The translations under genes were made by a program, and so were the position numbers. Shown here one piece after another: positions 8,050 to 15,780 of a stretch of DNA of 64,000 nt; positions within the stretch are counted from its first letter, which is position 1, and the number at the start of each line of letters is the position of its first letter. A model generated the notes under the pieces. The model made no database searches. It saw only the letters and a list, made by a program, of their open reading frames with translations, and had not been told where the DNA came from. Source of the DNA: DASXMT01 sp963755985 (GTDB taxonomy: Bacteria > Actinomycetota > Acidimicrobiia > Acidimicrobiales > RAAP-2); contig CAVWLO010000005.1 in NCBI GenBank assembly GCA_963755985.1, positions 124,001 to 188,000 of the forward strand. The letters are read 5' to 3'.

Positions 8050-9694
8050 TCTGGTTATCCGCGGGGGAACGGTCTTTGACGGGAGCGGCGAACGAGGCCA
8101 GTTGGCCGACGTGGCCATCACCGGGGGCGTCATCCAAGACATCGGCCCGAAGCTCGAGGGCTCGGTCGAGTTGGACGCGTCCGGATGCGCGGTGGCGCCG
8201 GGCTTCATCGACATCCACACCCACTTCGACGCCCAGGTCTTCTGGGACCCGGAGCTCAAGCCGTCGTCCTACCACGGGGTCACGACGGTCGTCGCCGGCA
8301 ACTGCGGCTTCTCGATCGCCCCGTGCCGGCCCGAGCACCACGACGTGATCGTCCACACGCTCGAGAACGTGGAAGGCATGGACGCCAACTCGCTGGCGGC
8401 CGGCATCGCCTGGGAGTTCGAGACCTTCCCGGATTATCTCGATGCGGTGAGCCGGCGGGGAACCGCCCTCAACTACACGGCCTACATCGGGCACACGGCA
8501 CTCCGGCTCTATGTGATGGGAGACGCGGCTTACGAGCGCGCCGCCACCACCCATGAGATCGAGGGCATGTGCCGGCTCGTCGCCGAGGCGATGGAGATCG
8601 GGGCGGCGGGGCTTTCGACCAGCTTCTCGTTCGCCCACCGGGGGGTCGACGGCAAGCCGGTGCCGAGCCGCTTCGCCCAGATGGACGAGGTCGAAGCGCT
8701 GTTCATGGCGGTAGGGGAGGCGGCCAAGGGGGTCGTGCTCACGACGCCCGGATGGCAGTGCGAGTACGCCGACGTCTTCACCTGGCAGCCGCGCGTCGGG
8801 AGGCCGTTCACGTGCCCGCTGTTCGCCTTGTCGGGCGGGAAGCACCTCGAGATCGTCAAGTTGCACCAAGAGGGCCTCGCCCGCGGCGCCAACGTCTGGC
8901 CACAGGTCACGCCGCGGCCGCTGACCATGCAGTTCACCATGGCCGATGCGTACAACCTCAACGTCGGGGAGGTGTTCGCCGAACTGATGAAGGTCGGCAA
9001 CGACGTCCGCAAGGCTGCGTTCCGCGATCCGCAGTGGCGGGAGCGGGCCTTCCAGGACCTCGACCACGGGGAGACGGGAATGAAACCACGCTGGGAGACC
9101 TATGAGGTCTCCGAATCGGAGCGGTACCCCGAGCTGCTGGGCCGGCGGGTGACCGACATCGCACGTGAGCGAGGCTGCAGCCCGCTCGACGTGATGTGCG
9201 AGCTCTCGCTGGCCGAGGACCTCACCACCCGCTTCCGCGCCTACATCGCCAATGATGACCCCGATGCCGTCGCCCTCCTGCTCAACGAGGACCATGTCGT
9301 GCTGGGCCTGACCGATGCCGGCGCCCACGTCGACCAGCTCTGCGACGCGCCGCTGCCCACCGACCTTCTCGGCCACTGGGTCCGGGACCGAGAGGTCATG
9401 CCGCTCGAGAGGGCCATCCGCAAGTTGACCGGCGAGGCTGCCGACCTGTTCGGGTTCGAGCGGCGCGGCTACCTCCGAGCGGGCAATTTCGCCGACGTGT
9501 GCGTGTTCGACCCGGCCACGGTGGCTCCCGGCCCGCCGCGCCGCCTACGCGACCTTCCGGCCAATGGGCAACGGCTCACCGCCGAGGAGCCGAGCGGGGT
9601 CCGACACGTGCTGGTCAACGGCACGCTGATCCGCCAGGATGAGGCCCAGCTCGAGCTGGCGAAGCTACCTGGGGCCCGGCCCGTTCTCCGCTGA
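8039..9694 (+). CDS. D-aminoacylase-like amidohydrolase (amidohydrolase family 3)
   Basis: A 551-residue metal-dependent hydrolase. LVIRGGTVFDGSG opens the N-terminal beta-sandwich; GFIDIHTHFDAQVFWDP near residue 60 is the HxH metal motif followed by the signature of N-acyl-D-amino-acid deacylases; GNCGFSIAPCR near residue 85 and GLTDAGAHVDQLCDAPL near 425 are other family blocks. The family hydrolyses amide or ring C-N bonds, but many actinobacterial members sit in steroid- or terpenoid-type clusters with no nitrogenous substrate, so the actual reaction is open. GGGAGG before the ATG is well placed. It ends inside the 3' end of the convergent crotonase gene (30-base overlap). Confidence 0.88.
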   Translation: MPADLVIRGGTVFDGSGERGQLADVAITGGVIQDIGPKLEGSVELDASGCAVAPGFIDIHTHFDAQVFWDPELKPSSYHGVTTVVAGNCGFSIAPCRPEHHDVIVHTLENVEGMDANSLAAGIAWEFETFPDYLDAVSRRGTALNYTAYIGHTALRLYVMGDAAYERAATTHEIEGMCRLVAEAMEIGAAGLSTSFSFAHRGVDGKPVPSRFAQMDEVEALFMAVGEAAKGVVLTTPGWQCEYADVFTWQPRVGRPFTCPLFALSGGKHLEIVKLHQEGLARGANVWPQVTPRPLTMQFTMADAYNLNVGEVFAELMKVGNDVRKAAFRDPQWRERAFQDLDHGETGMKPRWETYEVSESERYPELLGRRVTDIARERGCSPLDVMCELSLAEDLTTRFRAYIANDDPDAVALLLNEDHVVLGLTDAGAHVDQLCDAPLPTDLLGHWVRDREVMPLERAIRKLTGEAADLFGFERRGYLRAGNFADVCVFDPATVAPGPPRRLRDLPANGQRLTAEEPSGVRHVLVNGTLIRQDEAQLELAKLPGARPVLR

Positions 9695-10512
9695 CGGCGA
9701 CTCCTGCTCCTGTCCTCCGACGGGCCGACCCCGGGCGGGGACGTCGCCCGGCATCCAGCTGGGTGGGCGCTTCTCCATGAACGCCTGCATGCCCTCACGG
9801 GGCTCGGGTGAGTGATCGAGGGCCCAGAACATTGTCTGATAGTCGATCTGGCCGTAGCGCTCGTTGAGCATCCGCTTGACCTGGGCCCGGGCGGCAGGTG
9901 CCGTTCGCAAGACTTGATGGGCCACCTCCACGGCTGCCGTCCGGAGATCGGCGTGGGGGACGACCCGGGACAGGAGCCCGATCCGCTGCGCCTCGGCGGC
10001 ATCGAAACTGCGGGCTGACAGCAGCAGGTCGCGGGCGACGGCGAGACCGACATGGGCCGGGAGGGCGGCGGCATAGGTCGCGTCGGGTATGCCCCGCAAG
10101 AGCTCCGGGACCCGGAACGTGGCCCGGTCGCTCGCCACCGCGATGTCAGCCATCATCGCCACCAGCAGCCCACCGGCCTGGCAGATGCCGTTCACGGCGG
10201 CGATGGCGGGGGCGTTGCTGTCCCGAATGGCCAGGAAAGGGAGGACGTCGTGGCCGATGGCGTCCGGAGCGGGGTCGCCGGCTTCGGATCGCCCACCGAG
10301 ATCGCCCCCCGGCGCGAAGACATCGCCGACGCCGGTGATGATCAGCGCAGCGAGGTCCGGGTCGGTGTTGACGAGCTGTACGGCGCGCTTCAGGCCGTAG
10401 TAATGGCGGGCGTGAAGGCTTTCCTGGCCGCCGGGCGATCGATCACACACCGGGCGATCGAGCCGTCTGGCTCGAGCCTTAGGCCCGAGGTGCCGAGGTC
10501 GTAGGGGCTCAC
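9665..10512 (-). CDS. Enoyl-CoA hydratase/isomerase (crotonase), one-base frameshift
   Basis: Correcting one missing base near 10404-10412 gives a 282-residue crotonase. From the GTG at 10512 the first frame reads SPYDLGTSGLRLEPDGSIAR then CVIDRPAARKAFT, the standard family N-terminus; the second frame continues HYYGLKRAVQLVNTDPDLA. GVGDVFAPGGDLGG and VNGICQAGGLLVAMMADIA build the oxyanion hole. Activity would be hydration or isomerisation of an enoyl-CoA. The GTGA overlap with the upstream TetR stop (10509-10512) shows translational coupling in an SDR-TetR-crotonase operon, and supports this start. Without correction the N-terminal 50 residues are out of frame and the gene would be inactive. 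Confidence 0.85.
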
Positions 10513-11189
10513 TTCGGAGCTCGACGGCGCCTTGGTGCGTCAGGTTGATCCAGGAACCCCAACGCATTCACGAACACCCTGGTGAGCTGGTCCACACCTT
10601 TGTCGAAGGAGCATGTGACGGCGCCTTCGACGAACCACATCTCGGGAAACCGTCTCGTCATCGACCCCAGGGCGGCGGCGGCGATCACCGGGTCGAGCTC
10701 GGGGTCCACCAGCTTGTGGCGTTGGAGCTGACGGATCGACTCCTCGACCTGCTCGCCGTACTGCCGGTGCCGCTCGGTGCGAGCCGCCTTGACCTGGTCG
10801 TCGTAGCGGGAGACCTGCTCGATGACGCCGATGATCCGGGCCTCCCGGCGGTAGCTCTCCAGGTGGAGCCGAATGGCCGCTCGGATGCGCTCCTGCGGCG
10901 TGGCCTCCGAGTCCGGGTCGAGCACAACGCTACCCAGCGGCGCGCTGAGCTGTTCGTCGACCGCTTCTGCCACCTCCCGGAAGATCTCTTCCTTGGAGTC
11001 GAAGTAATGGTAGAAGGACCCGTGGGAGAGCCCGGCCCGCTCGGCGATGTCGGAGATGCGAGCATCTAAGAACCCGTCCTCCTCGAAGATCTCCTTGGCC
11101 GCCGTGAGCAGCCGGGCCCGAGTCTGGGCGCCCTTGCGTGAACGCGGCCCATTCGGCCTTTCACTGTCGACCGCGGCGATTGGTGGCAC
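10509..11189 (-). CDS. TetR/AcrR-family transcriptional regulator
   Basis: A 226-residue repressor. The helix-turn-helix is ISDIAERAGLSHGSFYHYF near residues 46-64, preceded by RARLLTAAKEIFEEDGF. The C-terminal ligand domain is unassigned. I chose the GTG at 11189 because AAAGGGACGAG precedes it and it starts 15 bases after the SDR stop; extending upstream would run through the SDR gene. It lies between an SDR and a crotonase in one operon, and the obvious candidate operator is the 32-bp palindrome at 12083-12114 in front of that operon. It may respond to a CoA ester of the pathway (inference). Confidence 0.9.
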   Translation of the reverse strand: MPPIAAVDSERPNGPRSRKGAQTRARLLTAAKEIFEEDGFLDARISDIAERAGLSHGSFYHYFDSKEEIFREVAEAVDEQLSAPLGSVVLDPDSEATPQERIRAAIRLHLESYRREARIIGVIEQVSRYDDQVKAARTERHRQYGEQVEESIRQLQRHKLVDPELDPVIAAAALGSMTRRFPEMWFVEGAVTCSFDKGVDQLTRVFVNALGFLDQPDAPRRRRAPK

Positions 11190-11203
11190 GACTCGTCCCT
11201 TTC

Positions 11204-12034
11204 CTACCGGAGCTTGCCCGTGATGAACTGGGCTGCCGGCGTCGCACTCGGATACGAACCAGTGAGGCCAGAACTGATGTACCCGACATCGGAGATGAGC
11301 GTGACCCCGTTCAGCGCGGCGGCGGCGTCGCTGCACAGGAAGGCCAACGGGTAAGCCTGCTCGAGGGGCGTAGAAGGCTGGATATGTAGCTCGCCGCGAT
11401 AGTCGGCGCCAAAGCCGAGCCACGTCTCCGCATTGGCACGAGCCAGGGGTGTGTCGGTGGGACCGGGGCAGATCGCGTTGATCCGGATGCCGCGCTTCAG
11501 CAATGGAAAGGCCTGCCTGGCCACGTAGGCGCACACCGCTTCCTTGCTCCACATGTAGTCGGCCTTGCCGTGTTCCACGGCCCACTGTGCCGCGAGCTCG
11601 AAGTCAGTGACGTCGAGGTACTCGCTGAGGAGTTCGAGGTCGGCTTCCCAGCCCAGACCGGCCGCGGAAGAGATGAAGGCGATCGCTGACCCGGGGGGGA
11701 GCGCGTCGACGGCCAGGAAGTGGTCGATCAGATACCGATGACCGATGAAGTTGATCTTCTCGATGCCCGCGGTGCCGTCGGCCACTCCGGCGCACAGGAA
11801 TAGGGCGTCGAGCGGTCCGCTCAACTGATCGACCGCCGCGTCGATCGACGCCCTGTCAGCCAGGTCGACGCGGACCTCGCTGGCACCGGCGAGCGAGCAC
11901 TCGGCGATGTCCATCACCACGACTTCTGCTCCGGCGTCCTGTATGAGCTCGGCCAAGGCCGCGCCCATCCCGGTCGCCGCGCCGACGACCAGGGCCCGCT
12001 TGCCGTTGTACCCGAATGCATCGAAGAGGGTCAT
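11204..12034 (-). CDS. SDR resembling 3-alpha-hydroxysteroid/carveol-type dehydrogenases
   Basis: A 276-residue SDR. VGAATGMGAAL near residue 16 is the nucleotide-binding loop; MDIAEC at the second strand end favours NAD(H); LCAGVAD takes the NNAG position; FISSAAGLGWEAD has the catalytic Ser; and YMWSK supplies Tyr and Lys. The long loop between Ser and Tyr and the shortened central strands resemble 3-alpha-hydroxysteroid dehydrogenase-like SDRs, consistent with alicyclic alcohol oxidation. ATG 12034 is preceded by AAGGAGAC. First gene of the operon that continues into TetR and crotonase, transcribed away from the P450 at 12311. Confidence 0.9.
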   Translation of the reverse strand: MTLFDAFGYNGKRALVVGAATGMGAALAELIQDAGAEVVVMDIAECSLAGASEVRVDLADRASIDAAVDQLSGPLDALFLCAGVADGTAGIEKINFIGHRYLIDHFLAVDALPPGSAIAFISSAAGLGWEADLELLSEYLDVTDFELAAQWAVEHGKADYMWSKEAVCAYVARQAFPLLKRGIRINAICPGPTDTPLARANAETWLGFGADYRGELHIQPSTPLEQAYPLAFLCSDAAAALNGVTLISDVGYISSGLTGSYPSATPAAQFITGKLR

Positions 12035-12082
12035 GTCGTCTCCTTGGGAAGAGCTGAGGTGGAGGATAGCCGCCGCGCCCTT

Positions 12083-12114
12083 GTTGGACATTGACGTCAC
12101 TGTCAATGTCCAAC
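12083..12114. promoter_or_regulatory. 32-bp perfect palindrome, likely TetR operator
   Basis: Left arm GTTGGACATTGAC (12083-12095) and right arm GTCAATGTCCAAC (12102-12114) are exact reverse complements around a six-base spacer. It lies 49 bases upstream of the SDR-TetR-crotonase operon start and within the 276-base divergent region before the P450 at 12311. Length and symmetry suit a TetR-family dimer or pair of dimers. The natural candidate ligand is the TetR encoded at 10509, giving autoregulation and control of the divergent P450 (inference). Confidence 0.8.
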
Positions 12115-12160
12115 CAGGGACTCAGTTTGTGGGGCACACTGGATCCTGCCGGTGCTATTA

Positions 12161-12176
12161 TTGACGTCTGCGTCGA
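12161..12176. promoter_or_regulatory. Second copy of the P450-promoter motif
   Basis: TTGACG and CGTCGA are separated by TCTG, 135 bases before the P450 start. It matches the 5108-5123 element in both half-sites, their spacing and the preceding TAT. Sharing between two P450 promoters suggests a common regulator, possibly the same one that sees the longer palindrome nearby, which also contains TTGACGTCA. Confidence 0.45.
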
Positions 12177-12230
12177 AAACAGCTCGAGTTGTGGTTCTTC
12201 GGACAAGGGTGGGACTTTCCAGCACTGAGC

Positions 12231-12297
12231 TTCCCAACACAGAGTTCCCAACACAGAGTTCCCAACAGAGTTCCCAACCGAGTTTCCCAACACAGAG
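12231..12297. repeat. Five tandem 12-14-bp repeats in the P450 leader
   Basis: Units TTCCCAACACAGAG at 12231 and 12245, shortened TTCCCAACAGAG at 12259, TTCCCAACCGAG at 12271, and TTCCCAACACAGAG at 12284; a degenerate unit precedes them. The array ends 13 bases before the P450 ATG at 12311 and would lie in its mRNA leader or core promoter. Low GC and purity contrast with flanking DNA. Possible roles are slippage-prone expression tuning or a binding array; no hairpin or coding role is seen. Confidence 0.85.
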
Positions 12298-12310
12298 TAA
12301 GGACTGAGGT

Positions 12311-13510
12311 ATGGCGACGACGGCGTCTGACGTCTACTACGACCCGTACGACTTTGGGATCGATGCCGATCCCTATCCGGTCTGGAAGCGCCTTCGAGAC
12401 GAGGAGCCGCTCTATTACAACGAGAAGTACGACTTCTACGCGGTCAGTCGCTTCGACGACGTCGAACGCTGCCTGGTCAACTGGCAGTCCTACAGCTCGG
12501 CCAAGGGCTCGGTCCTCGAAGTGATCAAGGCCGACATCGACGTGCCCCCCGGCCTCTTCATCTTCGAAGACCCGCCGGGGCACGACCTCCATCGGGGGCT
12601 CCTGAGCCGGGTGTTCACGCCCCGGCGCCTGGCGGCCATCGAGCCCCAGGTGAGGGAGTTCTGTGCCCGGAGCCTCGACCCGCTCGTCGGTTCGGGGGGG
12701 TTTGACTTCATCAAGGACCTGGGCGCCCAGATGCCCATGCGCACCATCGGGATGCTGCTGGGCATCCCCGAGGACGACCAAGAGGCCATTCGGGACCGGA
12801 TCGACGAGGGTCTCAAGCTCAGTGACGGCGTGATGCCCGACGCAAGCGATTTCGGGGCCGGGGGCGGGACGACCGACTTTGCCGAGTACCTCGACTGGCG
12901 GGCCGAACACCCCTCTGACGACCTGATGACCGAGCTCCTACAGGCCGAGTTCACCGACGAGGACGGGCTCACCCGGACGCTGACCCGTGACGAGATCCTC
13001 GGGTACATCAGCCTGCTCGCGGGCGCCGGCAACGAGACCACGACGCGACTGATCGGTTGGACCGGCAAGCTCCTAGCCGAGCGCCCTGGTCCGCGCCGGG
13101 AGCTGGCCGAGGATCCGACCCTCATTCCCCAGGCCGTCGAAGAGATCCTTCGGTTCGAGCCGCCCTCCCCGGTCCAGGCTCGAGCCGTCACCACAGACGT
13201 CGAGTGGTACGGCCGGACCGTACCGGCCGGCAGTGCCATGTTGCTCCTGAATGCCTCAGCCAACCGTGACGAACGAGCCTACGACGATCCGGACCGCCTC
13301 GACATCCACCGGTCCGTCGCCCGTCACCTGACCTTCGGCTACGGGATCCATTTCTGCCTCGGTGCTCACCTGGCCCGCATGGAGGGACGCGTCGCCCTCG
13401 AGGAGGTCCTGAAACGGTTCCCCGACTGGGAGATCGACCAGGAGAACGCGGTGCAGGCTCGGACATCGACGGTTCGGGGCTGGGAAACACTGCCCGTGCT
13501 CACGCTGTGA
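12311..13510 (+). CDS. Cytochrome P450 (second of three)
   Basis: A 399-residue P450. PPGHDLHRGLLSRVF near residue 92 is the C-helix region; AGAGNETTTRLIGW near 238 is the I-helix; EEILRFEPPSP contains ExxR; FGYGIHFCLGAHLARME holds the haem Cys at about residue 349. Likely a hydroxylase of a pathway intermediate. It is monocistronic as far as the sequence shows: the downstream gene is convergent. AAGGACTGAGG before the ATG acts as ribosome site. Its upstream region contains a 32-bp palindrome, the motif shared with the P450 at 5214, and five tandem repeats, so its expression is probably tightly controlled together with the divergent SDR-TetR operon. Confidence 0.95.
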   Translation: MATTASDVYYDPYDFGIDADPYPVWKRLRDEEPLYYNEKYDFYAVSRFDDVERCLVNWQSYSSAKGSVLEVIKADIDVPPGLFIFEDPPGHDLHRGLLSRVFTPRRLAAIEPQVREFCARSLDPLVGSGGFDFIKDLGAQMPMRTIGMLLGIPEDDQEAIRDRIDEGLKLSDGVMPDASDFGAGGGTTDFAEYLDWRAEHPSDDLMTELLQAEFTDEDGLTRTLTRDEILGYISLLAGAGNETTTRLIGWTGKLLAERPGPRRELAEDPTLIPQAVEEILRFEPPSPVQARAVTTDVEWYGRTVPAGSAMLLLNASANRDERAYDDPDRLDIHRSVARHLTFGYGIHFCLGAHLARMEGRVALEEVLKRFPDWEIDQENAVQARTSTVRGWETLPVLTL

Positions 13511-13583
13511 CCGACGGGGGGCAACGGCCGAAGAGCTCATCGGGCCCGGAAGTTACTCTGACGAGTACCCCGAGTTGAGGGAA

Positions 13584-13961
13584 TCAGGTGATCGTGCTGA
13601 TCGAGTGCCGCGCCTCGTCCGATCCCTTCCTGACCAGGTCGGGGTAGGCGGATCCGTCAAAGGCCACAATGAAGTGGCGGACCGGTTCGGGGAGCCAGAC
13701 CGTCACCCAGGTGCGCGGGTGCAGCCGCCGTGGCCGATCGGTGACCACCTTGACATTGCTGCTCTGGACAGCCAGTGAGTGGATTCTCCGGTCAGCTCCC
13801 AGGACGGCCTTCAGGTAGACGGCAACTGCGCAATCTTCCTCGTCTTTGGGTTTGCCCCGTACCCCGGCGCGTCGGAGAGTCTCGGCGACCTGGTTGCGAC
13901 AACTGCCCAGACCTTCGAGAAGATCACGAGTCTGCTGCTTGAGCTGCCGGTTGGCGATCAT
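13584..13961 (-). CDS. Small conserved hypothetical protein
   Basis: About 125 residues from the ATG at 13961, which is preceded by GGAG at a good distance. The sequence begins MIANRQLKQQTRDLLEGLG and contains a charged N-terminal helix and a beta-rich C-terminal half (RTWVTVWLPEPVRHFIVAFD). No signal peptide or membrane segment. I do not recognise a family. High GC at third codon positions supports coding. It is convergent with the P450 and stands alone; the DNA upstream (13962-14332) is non-coding. Confidence 0.6.
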   Translation of the reverse strand: MIANRQLKQQTRDLLEGLGSCRNQVAETLRRAGVRGKPKDEEDCAVAVYLKAVLGADRRIHSLAVQSSNVKVVTDRPRRLHPRTWVTVWLPEPVRHFIVAFDGSAYPDLVRKGSDEARHSISTIT

Positions 13962-14332
13962 GTGTTCGCTCCTTCTCATCCGGCCCGCGCTTGAACGCGG
14001 GTGACTGCCTCCTTGGAGTTGCCTTTGATGCTCAGTTGTGCCCGGGTCTACGAGGCTCGGGAGATGGGCTCGACTTTGCCGGAGCTCGGTTTGTTCGAGC
14101 TGCTCAGCCCTCCCCACCGCAATCCTCGGGGGAAATCGATTTTAACGGCCCTCACCGATGTCGTGCCGACTCGGTTCGGGCCCGGCCCGACCTGGCCGGG
14201 GGGTCGGCGCGAGCGGTCTGTCGGGCCCCGGTGGGATCGGCGGCCGCACCTGAGCCCTTCGCGGGCTCCGTCGATCCAGGCGACGATGTGTGGTGGGAGC
14301 GAGGGTAAGGGCCACGACCGGAAAGGTCCGGT
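13962..14332. other. 371-base non-coding, structured stretch
   Basis: No open frame here shows protein-like sequence. The plus strand has several local inverted repeats, including ACCGG/CCGGT around AAAGGT near 14316-14331, followed by GTTCACGTGCGGAGC. That block, with the preceding GGGAGCGAGGGTAAGG, vaguely recalls RNA segments of bacterial group II introns, but no reverse transcriptase, boundary GTGYG or domain V is seen. It could equally be a decayed gene. The hypothetical gene on the minus strand ends at its right edge. Confidence 0.3.
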
Positions 14333-15212
14333 TCACGTGCGGAGCCGCTCGAGCGCGGTTCTCGCTTGTCGGGTCCGGTCGTTGGCCTGGCGCAGCGCGC
14401 GCTTCGCCCGCTCCAACCTCTGCCCGGCGTCGCTCTCGACCGAGGCGGCCCGATCATCTTTGGTCCTGAGATCCCGGATCTGGCGTTCGAGGTTGCGAAT
14501 TTCCTGATGGCGTTGCCGCTGCTCCTCTCGCACCACGCGCACGCGGCCGTCCAGCTCGTCCACTTCCCGCTGGAGGCGGGCGGCGGACTGTTCCGCCTCC
14601 CGGACCGCCCGCTCGGCTGTGGCCCTGGCCGGGTCCTGCTCATGCCCGGTCGGGCCGCGGCTCGCGGCCCGACCTCTGGGGGCCGAGGGGAGGTCCGCAC
14701 CTCTGCCGGCCGAAGGGGCCACGGCGGCGGTGATGTCGACCGGGCCGAGCCCGGAATAGCGCAATTGGGTTGTGAGTCGACCCTCCTTCACGGCCTCGCC
14801 GGCATCGGAGTCAACCAGGGCCGCCTCGAGCGTCGTCTCCAATTCCCGCCAGCTCGCGTCGCTGACCGACTGCCCGGCGCTGGCCGCCAGGTCCCTGGCC
14901 TCGCGCACCAGCGCCCCGAGCACGATGCGGCGCTCAGCCGAAAGGCGACGGAGATCGCTGGCCGCGAGCGCGCTCTGGGCGCGGCGCATCGCCGATCCGA
15001 GCTCGAGCAGCTGAGCGACCCGCTCAGGTCGCTCGCGGCGCAAGGAGGTTGACGAGCCACGCCGCCGGGGTGGGTCGGCGGAGCTTCTTGATCGCGGCGG
15101 CAAGCTCGCGGTCACCGCCGCGCCGGGCCGCGGCCGCCTGGGCGTCGCGAGCCGCGGTGAACTCGGTCGGGCGCAGTCCATAGAGCTCGGTCCCGACGGT
15201 GTCCAGGTCCAC
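14333..15212 (-). CDS. Coiled-coil-rich actinobacterial hypothetical protein, one-base frameshift
   Basis: Removing one extra base near 15034-15039 joins two frames into a 292-residue protein. The N-terminal frame reads VDLDTVGTELYGLRPTEFTA, then AAIKKLRRPTPAAWLVNLLA, a block typical of an uncharacterised actinobacterial family; the second frame continues RRERPERVAQLLELGSAMRR. The C-terminal 110 residues (RATAERAVREAEQSAARLQR onward) are a long charged coiled coil. No catalytic motif or membrane segment is seen. GTG 15212 is the likely start. Function unknown; it looks like general actinobacterial gene content rather than pathway machinery. Confidence 0.7.
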
Positions 15213-15269
15213 GACCCCATCCTGCCCCCTTTGAGCGGACGGTTCACTGCAACCGAGCCGTGGCTGGCC

Positions 15270-15298
15270 ATAGCGATCGCTATAAGGGATGGTTATAG
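15270..15298. promoter_or_regulatory. Nested inverted repeats, probable operator
   Basis: ATAGCGATCGCTAT (15270-15283) is a perfect 14-bp palindrome. Its right end overlaps a second inverted repeat, CTATAA (15280-15285) and TTATAG (15293-15298) around seven bases. The block lies between the start of the minus-strand hypothetical gene (15212) and the VOC gene (15348), so it can control either or both. AT content is locally high, consistent with promoter overlap. Confidence 0.65.
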
Positions 15299-15347
15299 TG
15301 CCCACCACCGCCATGGTCGGCGGCCATCGACGACCGAAGGAGACGAC

Positions 15348-15749
15348 ATGGAGATTCTCGGGTTCAACCGGGTCGAGTTGATGATGTCGCCGGAGGACAT
15401 GCATGAAGCGGTCGAGCGTTTCAACGATCTACTCGGCACGTCGTTCGAGCAGCCACGATTGGTGAGTGACGGCAACATCCTGACCACCACTGATTGGGAC
15501 AACAAGATCGAGTTCTTCGGCCCCGCCCATGCCCGCAGCCCGCAGTATGCCGTGCTCGAGAAGATGAGAAGCGGAGGGATAGGCCCCCTCGTATGGGAGG
15601 TCGACAACATCGACGAGGCCCGGGAATACGTTCTGGGCAAGGGCTACCGCATCCACTACGAATATGAAGAAGCTGGGGTGAAGCAGATCGTCCTCGACCC
15701 GAAGCAGTTCTTCGGCTACCTCATCACCTTCATGGAGCGGTCAACCTGA
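15348..15749 (+). CDS. VOC (glyoxalase-fold) protein
   Basis: A 133-residue protein starting MEILGFNRVELMMSPEDMHE, with the VOC strand-helix pattern (NRVELMM in place of xHVxL) and a C-terminal IVLDPKQFFGYLITFME. The metal His of the first strand is replaced by Arg/Glu, and the final block has no clear metal Glu before the hydrophobic strand, so it may be a non-metal binding protein. AAGGAG at 15337 supports the ATG at 15348. It stands alone behind a well-defined palindromic operator and is convergent with the alpha/beta hydrolase. Confidence 0.8.
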   Translation: MEILGFNRVELMMSPEDMHEAVERFNDLLGTSFEQPRLVSDGNILTTTDWDNKIEFFGPAHARSPQYAVLEKMRSGGIGPLVWEVDNIDEAREYVLGKGYRIHYEYEEAGVKQIVLDPKQFFGYLITFMERST

Positions 15750-15780
15750 CCCACCACGAGGGCGCTGACCGCCGCCCGTT

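Noticed and set aside
12231..12297. Possible CRISPR array
   Set aside because: The units are contiguous, without spacers, and only 12-14 bases long; no cas gene is in the window. The same holds for 4154-4221.
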